Part shown: positions 52,749 through 61,313 of the stretch, in pieces
Layout: every line of letters begins with the position of its first letter
Numbering within the stretch: the stretch's first letter is position 1
Source of the DNA: JANNRR01 sp031401675
GTDB taxonomy: Bacteria > Pseudomonadota > Alphaproteobacteria > Rhodobacterales > Rhodobacteraceae
Reading direction: 5' to 3'
NCBI GenBank assembly: GCA_031401675.1
Contig: JANNRR010000136.1
Span: 1 to 64,000 of the forward strand
DNA length: 64,000 nt
Made by a program: the position numbers and the translations under genes
The notes under the pieces: model-generated
Database searches by the model: none
What the model was told of the DNA's origin: nothing
The model's input: the letters and a program-made list of their open reading frames with translations, nothing else

Positions 52749-55169
52749 ATGAAATTCACCCTGTCCTGGCTCAAGGATCACCTTGAAACCGAGGCGCCGC
52801 TGGCCGACATCCTCTACGCCCTGACCGATCTCGGGCTTGAGGTCGAGCAGGTCAGCGATCCGGTCGCCCGGCTCGGAGCCTTTCGTATTGCCCGGGTGAT
52901 CGAGGCGGTCAAGCATCCCAATGCCGACAAGCTCCGGCTCTGCCGCGTCGCCACCTGGCCCGACGGGCCGGAGGGGCGACAGGAAGAGGTGCAGGTAGTC
53001 TGCGGGGCACCGAACGCCCGAACCGGCATGATCGGCGTGTTCGCCCCGGTCGGAACCCATGTGCCCGGCACCGGGGTCGACCTTAAACCAGGGGTGATCC
53101 GCGGCGTCGCCTCCAACGGCATGCTGTGTTCGGAACGCGAAATGGAACTGTCCGACGATCACGACGGCATCATCGACCTGCCGCCCGATGCGCCGCTCGG
53201 CGCGCGGTTCATCGACTATGCCGGCCTGAACGACCCGATGATCTACATAAAGGTCACCCCTAACCGCCCCGACGCCCTCGGCGTGCGCGGCATCGCCCGC
53301 GATCTGGCGGCACGCGGTCTTGGCCGGTTGAAGCCGCATGACATCGCGCCGGTCCCGGGCAAGTTCCCCAGCCCGATCTCGGTTGCCGTCGCGCCGGAAT
53401 TGCGGGCCAAGGGCTGCCCGATCTTTGCCGGCCGGGTGATCCGGGGCGTGACCAACCGCGCTTCGCCGGTCTGGCTGCAACAACGGCTCCGGGCCATCGG
53501 CCTGCGCCCGATCTCGGCACTGGTCGACATCACCAACTTCCTTACCTTCGATCAGAACCGTCCGCTGCATGTGTTCGACGCGGACAAGGTGCAGGGTGGC
53601 TTGCGCATCCACCCCGCATCCGGCGGTGAATCCCTGTTGGCCCTCGATGGCAAGACCTACACGCTGGCCCCCGGAATGATGCTGATATCGGATGACAACG
53701 GCCCGGAAAGCCTGGCCGGGATCATGGGGGGTGCGGCATCCGGCTGCTCGGACACCACCACCAGCGTCTTCGTCGAATCGGCTTACTGGGACCCGATCAC
53801 CATCGCCGCCACCGGTCGGGCCCTGAAAATCAACTCCGACGCCCGCTACCGGTTCGAGCGCGGTGTCGATCCCGCCTATACGCCCACAGGGCTGCAGGCG
53901 GCGACCCGGATGATCCTTGATCTGTGCGGCGGCGAGGCGTCGGACGTGGTGATCGACGGCGCGGTGCCCGATACTGCCCGCGCCTACCGGCTGGACACCG
54001 CGCGGGTGCAGTCGCTGGTCGGCATGGACATTGCGCCCGCCGAACAACGCGCCACCCTGACCGCCCTCGGCTTCACCTTGACCGGCGACATGGCGGCACC
54101 GCCGACCTGGCGCCCCGACGTGCAGGGCGATGCCGATCTGATCGAGGAAGTGGCGCGCATTGCCTCGCTGACCAAACTCACCGGCAAACCGATGCCGCGC
54201 AGCACCACCGGCGTGCCGGGGCCGATCCTGACGCCGCTGCAGCAGCGCGAACGGTCGGCGCGGCGGATGCTGGCCGGGCTCGGCTACAATGAATGCGTCA
54301 GCTATTCCTTCATCGATCAGACAGCGGCAGCGCTGTTCAGCGGCGGCAGCGATGCCGTCATGCTGCAAAACCCGATCTCGTCCGACATGAGCCACCTGCG
54401 GCCCGACCTGCTTCCGGGCCTGTTGCAGGCCGCTGCCCGCAATCAGGCGCGCGGCGTGGCCGATCTGGCGCTGTTCGAGGTCGGTCAGGCGTTTCAGGGT
54501 GGCGAACCGGGCGAACAGCATCTGCAGGCCACCGGCCTTCTGGTCGGGGCATCGGCACCCCGCGACCCGCACGGCAGCCGCCGCCCGGTCGATCTTTATG
54601 ACGCCAAGGCCGACGCCGAGGCGGTGCTGACCGCCATCGGCGCGCCCGCCCGGATCCAGATCGGGCGCACCGCCCCGGGTTGGTTCCACCCCGGTCGCTC
54701 CGGCCAGATGACGCTGGGGCCGAGACTGGTGCTGGCCAGCTTTGGCGAGCTTCACCCCAAGGTCCTGAAAGCGCTGGATGTAAAGGGCCCCGCCGTCGCC
54801 TTTACCGTTCTGGTCGCCAACGCGCCGCTGCCTAAATCCCGCTCGGCCGCCCGCCCCGCCCACGTCCTCAGCGGCCTGCAGGCGGTCGAGCGCGACTTTG
54901 CCTTTGTCGTCGATGACAGGGTCGAGGCGCTGGCGCTGGCCAACGCCGCGCAAAGTGCCGACAAGCTGCTGATCGCCTCGGTTCAGGTGTTCGATCAGTT
55001 CACCGGCGACAAGGCGGTGGCGCAGATGGGGCCGGGCAAGAAGTCGCTGGCCATCGCCGTCCGCCTGCAACCGCAGGACAAGACCCTGACCGAAGCCGAA
55101 ATCGAGGCGGTGTCAGCCAGAATCATCGACAAGGTGGCCAAAGCCACCGGCGGCGTCCTGCGCGGCTGA
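52749..55169 (+). CDS. pheT: Phenylalanine-tRNA ligase beta subunit
   Basis: 806 residues. MKFTLSWLKDHLETEAPLAD; tRNA-binding EMAP-like domain at about 40-150 (HPNADKLRLCRV, VCGAPNARTGM); B3/B4 editing region with TNRASPVWLQQRLRAIGLRPISALVDITNF; B5 and catalytic-like core (GYNECVSYSFID, NPISSDMSHLRPDLLPGLL); C-terminal anticodon-binding FDX domain ending LTEAEIEAVSARIIDKV. Complete length. A very long open frame on the opposite strand is a composition shadow. Confidence 0.97.
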   Translation: MKFTLSWLKDHLETEAPLADILYALTDLGLEVEQVSDPVARLGAFRIARVIEAVKHPNADKLRLCRVATWPDGPEGRQEEVQVVCGAPNARTGMIGVFAPVGTHVPGTGVDLKPGVIRGVASNGMLCSEREMELSDDHDGIIDLPPDAPLGARFIDYAGLNDPMIYIKVTPNRPDALGVRGIARDLAARGLGRLKPHDIAPVPGKFPSPISVAVAPELRAKGCPIFAGRVIRGVTNRASPVWLQQRLRAIGLRPISALVDITNFLTFDQNRPLHVFDADKVQGGLRIHPASGGESLLALDGKTYTLAPGMMLISDDNGPESLAGIMGGAASGCSDTTTSVFVESAYWDPITIAATGRALKINSDARYRFERGVDPAYTPTGLQAATRMILDLCGGEASDVVIDGAVPDTARAYRLDTARVQSLVGMDIAPAEQRATLTALGFTLTGDMAAPPTWRPDVQGDADLIEEVARIASLTKLTGKPMPRSTTGVPGPILTPLQQRERSARRMLAGLGYNECVSYSFIDQTAAALFSGGSDAVMLQNPISSDMSHLRPDLLPGLLQAAARNQARGVADLALFEVGQAFQGGEPGEQHLQATGLLVGASAPRDPHGSRRPVDLYDAKADAEAVLTAIGAPARIQIGRTAPGWFHPGRSGQMTLGPRLVLASFGELHPKVLKALDVKGPAVAFTVLVANAPLPKSRSAARPAHVLSGLQAVERDFAFVVDDRVEALALANAAQSADKLLIASVQVFDQFTGDKAVAQMGPGKKSLAIAVRLQPQDKTLTEAEIEAVSARIIDKVAKATGGVLRG

Positions 55170-55204
55170 TCGTCCAGCGCCGCGCCCGGCTGATCAAGAC
55201 GTGG

Positions 55205-55648
55205 TCAATCCCCGCGCTTGCCGCGTCCGAAACGCCGGGCCAGCACGAAGAACAGGGTGAAGACCGCAACCTGCCCGATAATCGCCGGGGTCAGCAGGTC
55301 GGCGGCCTGCGGCTCCTGTCCGGCCGCTTCCTGGTCTGGTTCGGGGCTGCGACTGTCGCCCGCTCCGGGGTCCACCGCTTTCGGGCGCGACCGCTGCCCC
55401 GGGCGGCGGGCCAGCAGCATTAGGATCGCCGCGACCACCAGCAGGATGATCCCGAAGATCAGGCTGGCCAGAACCGGGCCGGTCAGCAGCGCCAGCCCGG
55501 CATGCGCTGCCGCCACCAGAAATCCGGCCGCCGCCAGCCCGACCACAAAGGCCAGGCCAACCTGCACCGCCCGGGCCATTTCCGCGCGGGCGCTTGCGCG
55601 GACCGCAGCAGCCAGCCCCGCGATGCCGCCTGACAGCAACCGGCTCAC
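55205..55648 (-). CDS. Small membrane protein, phage-holin-III-like superfamily
   Basis: 147 residues. Two or three hydrophobic helices (about 27-50, 54-80 and 118-137) and a charged Pro/Gly/Glu-rich linker (about 83-115). The N-terminal amphipathic region followed by GLAFVVGLAAAGFLVAAAHAG resembles the small holin-superfamily-III (Phage_holin_3_6) membrane proteins that commonly sit beside DUF883/YqjD genes. Start overlaps the DUF883 gene stop by 4 bp, so the two are one operon. Not evidence of a prophage. Confidence 0.65.
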   Translation of the reverse strand: MSRLLSGGIAGLAAAVRASARAEMARAVQVGLAFVVGLAAAGFLVAAAHAGLALLTGPVLASLIFGIILLVVAAILMLLARRPGQRSRPKAVDPGAGDSRSPEPDQEAAGQEPQAADLLTPAIIGQVAVFTLFFVLARRFGRGKRGD

Positions 55649-55956
55649 CGCCGGGTCAGCGCGCCAAGCAACAGCCCGACGCCGGCAGCCAGACCCAACG
55701 CCATCAGCGGGTTGGCGGCCACCGCACTTTCAATCCGCGCCTCGGCCGAATGGCCCTTGCGGCTGGCATAGCTGACCGCCTCGGTCATTCCGTCCGACAG
55801 ATCCCTGGCCATCGAATGGCCCTGTCGTCCGGCCGCCGCACCCAGTGACCCCGCCAGCTTCGACAGGTCCTCGCGCAGCAGGTCAAGCCGGCTGACCAGC
55901 GCGTCATAATCAGCGGCAGCAGCGGTGGATTTCGCAGTCGACGGGTCTTGTACCAT
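55645..55956 (-). CDS. DUF883/YqjD-ElaB-like membrane-anchored protein
   Basis: 103 residues. A helical, charged N-terminal part (YDALVSRLDLLREDLSKLAGSLG, GHSARIESAV-like) is followed by a C-terminal glycine-zipper helix PLMALGLAAGVGLLLGALTRR, the YqjD/ElaB layout. In E. coli such proteins anchor to the inner membrane and bind ribosomes in stationary phase. Start set at the ATG at 55956. Shares an operon with the holin-like gene. Confidence 0.75.
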   Translation of the reverse strand: MVQDPSTAKSTAAAADYDALVSRLDLLREDLSKLAGSLGAAAGRQGHSMARDLSDGMTEAVSYASRKGHSAEARIESAVAANPLMALGLAAGVGLLLGALTRR

Positions 55957-56383
55957 GTCAGTCTCCGGTTGTCGGGGGATGATTGCGCGCACATGGCCCG
56001 GATTGCCGCCGGGCCGCTCTGACATGGATCAGTATTGCAGCGGAATTCGGGTGCGGCTTCGTGACGCAGCCACCCCCGGATTCAAGCGCCGGCAAGAACA
56101 TATCCCATAATTCATTGAAAATAATAATATATTTCAATACCCGTCGATCACGCGCCCGGGCAACCCGCCCGAAACTTCAACCCGCCCCGATGAAACAGCC
56201 GCAAAAACAACCTGCATCAGTATTCGCCCGCCGCATCCGGTGCAGGGTAGGTCAGCGACCGGATCCATGGTCGCAATGTGTCGTCACGAGTGACGAAGGA
56301 ACCCGCAAGATCCGCACAGTCCCTCCTCGTCCCTGCGGATGTAGCGGGTTCCAGTTTCCGACCGGGCAAGTCAGGACGCCGTT
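55957..56383. other. 427-bp intergenic region upstream of the DUF883 operon
   Basis: No gene seen. It holds an AT-rich patch with an inverted repeat ATTGAAA/TTTCAAT (56114-56120, 56132-56138), a GCGACC/GGTCGC pair (56255-56260, 56269-56274) and a perfect TCGTCAC-GA-GTGACGA palindrome (56281-56296). It lies downstream of the Crp-family gene and upstream of the DUF883 gene, both on the minus strand. Confidence 0.6.
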
Positions 56384-57124
56384 TCACTTCAGCAACGGCC
56401 CGTCATGATCCAGGTAGGCCTTGTCGAAATCGGCCAGGGCGATAAGCCCGGCAAAGTCGTCAAAGGTCACGCGGCTTTTCTGAAAGGTCAGCAGGCCCAT
56501 CTCGCGCAGTTGCCGCAGGACGCGGTTCACATGCACCGCGCTCAACCCCAATGCATCCGACAGCATGTATTGCGACAGCGGGCAATCATAGCCCTTGTCC
56601 GTTCCCAACCCCACCAGTTTCAGCCGCGCCCCCAGTTCCAACAGAAAATGCGCAGTGCGCTCCAGCGCGTTGCGCCGGCCAAGGCCGACCAGATGCTCGA
56701 CAACCATCGCCTCATCGCGTGACGCGGCCCACAGCACGGCCGTAGCCAGCCGCGGCGTCCGGGTAAAGGCGTTCAGCAGATCGCTGGCCAGCACTTCCGA
56801 CGCCTCGACGCTGGTGATCGGTTCGATGTTATGGTCAGCCGTGCGAAACAGCACCGACCGCAGCCCGAGAAAATCACCCGGTATCTGGATATCCACAACC
56901 TGCCGCCCCCCGTCAGGCAGCAGCTTGTAGGAACAGACCCAACCTTCGGCCAGAATATAGGCCGCCCGGTCCGGCTGCCCTTCCAGAATCATGTCCTGGC
57001 CGGCGGCAAAGGTCCGGCGGCGGCGGTACCGATCTGACAGGACAGTCAGATCGGTGTCGGACAGGGCGACAAAGGCACGCAGTTTGCGCGCCAGCGGGCT
57101 GTCCTGAATGGCCAAGGCGGTCAA
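56384..57124 (-). CDS. Crp/Fnr-family transcriptional regulator
   Basis: 246 residues. Cyclic-nucleotide-binding-like barrel (about 30-140: FAAGQDMILEGQPDRAAYILAEGWVCSYKLLPDGGRQVVDIQIPGDFLGL) and a winged helix (about 175-225: CPLSQYMLSDALGLSAVHVNRVLRQLREMGLL). It lacks the N-terminal cysteine cluster of FNR, so it is not an iron-sulfur oxygen sensor; ligand unknown. Whether it binds the FNR-type boxes elsewhere in the window cannot be told. Confidence 0.9.
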   Translation of the reverse strand: MTALAIQDSPLARKLRAFVALSDTDLTVLSDRYRRRRTFAAGQDMILEGQPDRAAYILAEGWVCSYKLLPDGGRQVVDIQIPGDFLGLRSVLFRTADHNIEPITSVEASEVLASDLLNAFTRTPRLATAVLWAASRDEAMVVEHLVGLGRRNALERTAHFLLELGARLKLVGLGTDKGYDCPLSQYMLSDALGLSAVHVNRVLRQLREMGLLTFQKSRVTFDDFAGLIALADFDKAYLDHDGPLLK

Positions 57125-57231
57125 GTCTTCCAGTCCCCTTCGGATGGCGTGGTCGGTCCCTGCTTTCTGGTGACGAAAAATGTCGATCGCAACCTGTCAC
57201 AGATCAGTCTCGCATAGTCTTTTCCCGGATA

Positions 57232-57281
57232 CAAAAAAAACTGATCGCGCAGTCCGGCAGTGATTTCGCCGCCGGACTGCG
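57232..57281 (-). terminator. Strong minus-strand terminator without an obvious gene
   Basis: 11-bp perfect stem (57248-57258 with 57271-57281, 12-nt loop), followed on the minus strand by a run of T (57240-57232). The next gene feeding it on that strand would be DUF3309, which has its own terminator, so the source transcript is unclear; an RNA antisense to the gene at 57301-57540 is possible. Confidence 0.65.
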
Positions 57282-57300
57282 GGCCAAAGGAAAGAACGTC

Positions 57301-57540
57301 ATGATCAACCCACCTTCTACAGCGTCCGGAAGTGCCGCCCTTTCGATCTGCGAGGCGCTGTTGCTGGCCCTGAATGATCACAACATCCTGCCGGAACGCG
57401 AGATCGTCGGGATCCTGCGCGATGCCGCCATGGCGCATGAAAACGCGGCGACGGGTGACGGGCATACCATCCTGCACATCGAGGTGGCGGCCCTGATCAA
57501 CGCGATCATCGACGGCGGCAATTCGGTGCGGCGGCGCTAG
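57301..57540 (+). CDS. Small conserved hypothetical protein
   Basis: 79 residues, soluble and helical: SICEALLLALNDHNILPEREIVGILRDAAMAHENAA then HTILHIEVAALINAIIDGGNSVRRR. It resembles small proteins I associate with Rhodobacteraceae, but no function is recognisable. AAGGAAAG lies upstream of the ATG. Divergent from the Crp-family gene, with the strong minus-strand terminator inside its leader region. Confidence 0.7.
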   Translation: MINPPSTASGSAALSICEALLLALNDHNILPEREIVGILRDAAMAHENAATGDGHTILHIEVAALINAIIDGGNSVRRR

Positions 57541-57605
57541 GCGGATCTGGCCACAGGGGCCCCCGATCTGGTTGTCTGTCGCGCATGGGGTCGACGCACA
57601 GGATC

Positions 57606-57653
57606 AAAAAGCACGAGCCTGCCAGACGATGGTGTCATCGCCGGACAGGCTCG
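57606..57653 (-). terminator. Intrinsic terminator of the DUF3309 gene
   Basis: Outer stem CGAGCCTG/CAGGCTCG (57614-57621 with 57646-57653), inner stem CGATG/CATCG, followed on the minus strand by TTTTT (57610-57606). It lies 32 bp after the DUF3309 stop. Confidence 0.75.
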
Positions 57654-57684
57654 GGGTGTGGCGGACGAATTGGTCAGACCGGGG

Positions 57685-57840
57685 TCAAAGTCGCCCGGTC
57701 AGGACCAGAATCAGGATGATCACCAGAATAAGCCCCAACCCGCCGCTGGGTCCGTAGCCCCAGCTGGCGCTGTGCCCCCAGTTCGGCAGCGCGCCGACCA
57801 GCAACAGGATGAGAATGACGATTAGAATGGTGCCGAGCAT
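57685..57840 (-). CDS. DUF3309 family small membrane protein
   Basis: 51 residues: a first hydrophobic helix MLGTILIVILILLLVGALPN, then WGHSASWGYGPSGG, and a second helix LGLILVIILILVLTGRL. The W-x-H-S-x-x-WGYGPSGG centre is the DUF3309 signature. GGAGG lies 8 nt before the ATG. Flanked by terminators on both sides, so it is a single-gene unit. Function unknown; such proteins often belong to stress regulons (general knowledge). Confidence 0.85.
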   Translation of the reverse strand: MLGTILIVILILLLVGALPNWGHSASWGYGPSGGLGLILVIILILVLTGRL

Positions 57841-57884
57841 CAGCGTAGCCTCCGGTCATAGCCCCGCAAGGGGAGAGTTTCAGG

Positions 57885-57911
57885 AAAAACGCCCGACCGG
57901 CAGGGTCGGGC
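57885..57911 (-). terminator. Intrinsic terminator of the exported-protein gene at 57991-58482
   Basis: 8-bp stem GCCCGACC/GGTCGGGC (57891-57898 with 57904-57911), 5-nt loop, then on the minus strand GTTTTT (57890-57885). It lies 80 bp after the stop. Confidence 0.75.
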
Positions 57912-57990
57912 ACCAGCAAGCCCGGCGTGGCAAGGCCCGCGCCTCAGCGGCGGTCGGGCATGACGCTCCGGACCAGACCGGCGGATCGGC

Positions 57991-58482
57991 CTAGCGGTCC
58001 AGCCGCTCCACCACCGCGGTCGCGAACGCCTCGACCATTGCGATGTAATAGGCGTCGCTGCTGGCGGTCATCGTCGCCAGGTCCACTTCGGGCGGAAAGA
58101 AGGTCTTGGCCTGTTCGATGTTGACCGTCAGTTGATACGACGTGAGGCTTGTGGTGCCGGCCACATCGGTCAGGTGCACATCGGCAACCAGCTTGGTGTC
58201 GGCCAGCCCGAGCGTTTCCTGAAAGGAATTGCTCAGTTCGAGTTCCGAAATGTCGATGGTCATCCGCATGCCTTCCGGGGCCATCCGGCCTTCAAGGCGC
58301 GTCGCCAGGGCGCTTTGCAGGTCTGCGGTGATCGTGGCATAGCGCGCCGCTGCAGCGGGGTTCGTCACCTCGTCCAGATCGATCTCGACCACGATTTCCC
58401 GGACCAGCGAATCGTTGGCCGCAAAGGCGCCGCTTCCCAACAGCGCGGTGAACAGCGCAGGGACCAGCAAAGTGCGGTACAT
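57991..58482 (-). CDS. Exported protein of unknown function
   Basis: 163 residues with a clear signal peptide (about 1-21, ending GAFAAN). The mature part is acidic and beta-rich: VREIVVEIDLDEVTNPAAAARYATI, MTIDISELELSN, LVADVHLTDVAGTTSLTSYQLTVNI, ending MVEAFATAVVERLDR. GGAG lies 6 nt before the ATG. Not recognised; possibly periplasmic or a small DUF. Monocistronic, ends in a terminator. Confidence 0.75.
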   Translation of the reverse strand: MYRTLLVPALFTALLGSGAFAANDSLVREIVVEIDLDEVTNPAAAARYATITADLQSALATRLEGRMAPEGMRMTIDISELELSNSFQETLGLADTKLVADVHLTDVAGTTSLTSYQLTVNIEQAKTFFPPEVDLATMTASSDAYYIAMVEAFATAVVERLDR

Positions 58483-58637
58483 GTCATTCTCCGATGTTTC
58501 GTGCGGATGTCATGGCGACATCTGCATCACCGGCCACACTAATCAGGCATCTGGCTCAGGACCGCTAACGTGGATCAGCGCCCGCCGGCCATATTTGCCG
58601 CCGCGTGGCCCGTGCCCCGTATCCGTGCCGGCAAGTT

Positions 58638-59336
58638 CTAGCGGCGCGCCGGCTGCAGCAGTCCGCGCTGCACCGCCGGACGCTCAAGGAACCGGTCCAG
58701 ATAGGCCGGCACCTGCGCCAGATCACCCCAGCCGACCAGATCGCCCGCCTTGTAGAAATCGCGCAGCGACCGCAACCAGGGCGCAATGGCGATATCGGCG
58801 ATGGAATAATTGCCGGTCACCCAGTCGCGTCCGGCAAGCTGTTTGTCCAGCACGCCCAGCAACCGCGCCGCCTCGGCCACATAGCGGGCCTTCGGGCGCG
58901 GGTCCTCGATGTCCTTCCCGGCGAAACAATGGAAGAATCCGACCTGTCCGAACATCGGCCCGATCCCGCCCATCTGGAACATCAGCCACTGGATCGTCTG
59001 CCAGCGCTCCGCCCCCGACCCGATCAGCTTGCCGGTCTTTTCCGCCAGATACAAAAGAATCGCGCCCGACTCGAACAGGGCCAGCGGCTTGCCGCCCGGC
59101 CCGTCCGGATCGATGATCGCGGGGATCTTGTTGTTGGGGTTCAGCGACAGGAACGCCGGGCTCATCTGGTCGTTGTTGGCAAAATCCACCAGATGTGCAT
59201 CATAGGCCAACCCCAGCTCTTCCAGCGCGATCGACACCTTGACGCCGTTCGGCGTCGGCAACGAGTACAGCTGGATCGCCCCGTGCGTGCGCAGCGGCCA
59301 GCGCGCGGCAATCGGAAAAGCGGCAAGTTTGGTCAT
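58638..59336 (-). CDS. Glutathione S-transferase, YghU/YfcG-like
   Basis: 232 residues. An N-terminal extension leads to IQLYSLPTPNGVKVSIALEELGLAYDAHLVDF, where TPNGxKVSIALEE marks the nu-class (YghU/YfcG) with glutathione held by Thr/Asn rather than Tyr. NPNNKIPAIIDPDG, FESGAILLYLAEKTGKL, and the C-terminal helix bundle NYSIADIAIAPWLR follow. Probably a glutathione-dependent disulfide reductase. ATG at 59336; the frame to 59495 is not conserved. Confidence 0.88.
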   Translation of the reverse strand: MTKLAAFPIAARWPLRTHGAIQLYSLPTPNGVKVSIALEELGLAYDAHLVDFANNDQMSPAFLSLNPNNKIPAIIDPDGPGGKPLALFESGAILLYLAEKTGKLIGSGAERWQTIQWLMFQMGGIGPMFGQVGFFHCFAGKDIEDPRPKARYVAEAARLLGVLDKQLAGRDWVTGNYSIADIAIAPWLRSLRDFYKAGDLVGWGDLAQVPAYLDRFLERPAVQRGLLQPARR

Positions 59337-59498
59337 CTGTGTCACGATTTCTGCGTCGGATTCTGTCAACTTCCCCCTTGTTGCATGGAAAAAACCGAGA
59401 CAATACAGCGAAATGGGTGGTATTGCCTGTGCGCGCATGAACAAAACCAATCGCGGCGCAGGGAACAAAGCCACGGGCTTGAAAAGTAGGGACAAGAA

Positions 59499-59933
59499 AT
59501 GCTTCGTGAATTCAGAGACTTCATCGCCAAAGGCAACGTCATGGACCTTGCCGTCGGTATCATCATCGGTGCCGCCTTCACCGCCATCGTGTCGTCGCTG
59601 GTCGCCGATCTGATCAACCCGATCATCGGCCTGATCCTCGGCGGCGTCGACTTCACCAACATCTTTCTGGTGCTGAAGGGCGAGGTTGCCGCCGGCACGT
59701 CGCTGACGGCCGCACGGGAAGCCGGCGCCAACGTCTTCGCCATCGGTGCCTTCATCACCGCCATCATCAACTTCGTGATCATCGCCTTTGTGGTGTTCAT
59801 GCTGGTCAAGTTCGTGAACAAGATCAAGGATGCCGCCGTCAAAAAGGGCGAGCCCGCGCCTTCGGCCCCGACCGGCCCGACGCAGGAGCAGTTGCTTGCC
59901 GAGATCCGGGACGTGCTGAAAGCCCGCGCCTGA
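59499..59933 (+). CDS. mscL: Large-conductance mechanosensitive channel
   Basis: 144 residues. MLREFRDFIAKGNVMDLAVGIIIGAAFTAIVSSLVADLINPIIGLILGG is the amphipathic N-helix plus pore-lining TM1; TM2 is about 85-108 (GAFITAIINFVIIAFVVFMLVKFVN); the C-terminal bundle ends EQLLAEIRDVLKAR. It opens under membrane tension to release solutes during osmotic downshock. AGGGA precedes the ATG. Confidence 0.96.
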   Translation: MLREFRDFIAKGNVMDLAVGIIIGAAFTAIVSSLVADLINPIIGLILGGVDFTNIFLVLKGEVAAGTSLTAAREAGANVFAIGAFITAIINFVIIAFVVFMLVKFVNKIKDAAVKKGEPAPSAPTGPTQEQLLAEIRDVLKARA

Positions 59934-59960
59934 TCAAAGGCTCGATACAGCCTGACAGAT

Positions 59961-59990
59961 ACAAGGCCCGCCGGTTCCGACGGGCCTTGT
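59961..59990. terminator. Bidirectional terminator-like hairpin after mscL
   Basis: 10-bp perfect stem ACAAGGCCCG/CGGGCCTTGT (59961-59970 with 59981-59990), 10-nt loop, between convergent mscL and ald. The T-run is weak on both sides. Confidence 0.6.
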
Positions 59991-60057
59991 GCATTTCAGA
60001 CCAGAGCCTTTGGCGTGGCCCCGGTTCGCGACCGGGAACGCCGCCCTGTCGTTGCGC

Positions 60058-61176
60058 CTACTTCTTCAGCGCCAGCGTCGGGGCCAGCACGTCGATCCCC
60101 AGCGCCTTGCCGACCGCGAAATAGGTCAGATGCCCGGCATGAGTGTTCAGCCCGTTCAACAGGTGCATGTCGTCTTCACAGGCCTTGCGCCAGCCCTTGT
60201 CGGCCAGCGCCAGCATGAACGGCATCGTGGCATTGCCCAGTGCCAGGGTCGAGGTGCGGGCGACAGCGCCCGGCATGTTGGCCACGCAATAGTGCATGAT
60301 CCCGTCAACCTCGTAGATCGGGTCTTCATGTGTCGTGGCGTGGCTGGTCTCGAAACAGCCGCCCTGATCGATCGCCACATCGACGATCGCCGCCCCGGGC
60401 TTCATCGTCGACAATTGCGCCCGGCTGACCAGCTTGGGGGCCGCCGCCCCGGGGATCAGCACCGCTCCGATCACCAGATCGGCCTGCGCCACCAGATCGG
60501 CCGTATTGCCTGCCGAGGCGTAAACCGTCCTGAAATCCCGGCCGAACACATCATCCAGATAGCGCATCCTGGGTAGCGACCGGTCCAGCACGGTGACATT
60601 CGCCCCCATCCCGGCGGCGATCTTGCCGGCATGGGTGCCGACAACGCCGCCACCGATCACCACGACCGTGGCCGGCAGCACCCCCGGCACCCCGCCCAGC
60701 AGCACGCCGCGTCCGCCGTTGGCCTTTTGCAACGTCCAGGCTCCGACCTGCGGTGCCAGCCGCCCGGCCACCTCGGACATGGGCGCCAGCAGCGGCAAGC
60801 CGCCTGCGGCATCGGTTACCGTCTCATAGGCAATCGCCGTCACGCCGCTGCCCAACAGATCGCGGGTCTGCTCCGCATCCGGGGCCAGATGCAGATAGGT
60901 GAACAGAATCTGCCCCTCGCGCAGGCGCTTGCGCTCGACCGCCTGCGGTTCCTTGACCTTCACGATCATGTCCGACGCCGCGAACACCTCCGCGGCGGTG
61001 GCGATGATCCGGGCCCCGGCGGCGATGTAATCGGCATCCGGAAACCCCGACCCGGCCCCGGCATTGGCCTCGATCAGCACCCCGTGGCCATGCGCCACCG
61101 CTTCGCGCGCCGCGTGCGGGGTGATGCCCACCCGGTATTCCTGGTTCTTGATTTCCTTGGGGCAGCCGATCTTCAT
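60058..61176 (-). CDS. ald: Alanine dehydrogenase
   Basis: 372 residues. MKIGCPKEIKNQEYRVGITPHAAREAVAHGH is the substrate-domain start with the pyruvate-binding Arg; KVKEPQ has the active lysine; FTYLHLAPD holds the catalytic His; VVIGGGVVGTHAGKIAAGMGANVTVLDRS is the NAD fold. NMPGAVARTSTLALGNATMPF closes the family pattern. Interconverts alanine and pyruvate plus ammonia. Divergent from an Lrp-type regulator, the common ald/aldR layout. Confidence 0.96.
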   Translation of the reverse strand: MKIGCPKEIKNQEYRVGITPHAAREAVAHGHGVLIEANAGAGSGFPDADYIAAGARIIATAAEVFAASDMIVKVKEPQAVERKRLREGQILFTYLHLAPDAEQTRDLLGSGVTAIAYETVTDAAGGLPLLAPMSEVAGRLAPQVGAWTLQKANGGRGVLLGGVPGVLPATVVVIGGGVVGTHAGKIAAGMGANVTVLDRSLPRMRYLDDVFGRDFRTVYASAGNTADLVAQADLVIGAVLIPGAAAPKLVSRAQLSTMKPGAAIVDVAIDQGGCFETSHATTHEDPIYEVDGIMHYCVANMPGAVARTSTLALGNATMPFMLALADKGWRKACEDDMHLLNGLNTHAGHLTYFAVGKALGIDVLAPTLALKK

Positions 61177-61313
61177 GATGTGATCCTCCTGGTTCGCGCC
61201 GAAGTATCCATCAGTCCCGGCGCAATTGCTTTGAAATGAAGGGTGGCATTAGCCCCTGTATTCGGTAGAATCTTCGCAGGATCGAACCATTCGTCGAAGA
61301 AATCACCGCCATC

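Noticed and set aside
52629..55070. 813-codon minus-strand open frame over pheT
   Set aside because: Typical third-position GC shadow of a high-GC gene. No recognisable motif, rich in Arg, Gln, Gly and His, and pheT on the other strand is complete.
55205..55956. Prophage remnant suggested by the holin-like protein
   Set aside because: No other phage genes, attachment sites or composition change. Holin-superfamily-III/DUF883 pairs are ordinary chromosomal genes.
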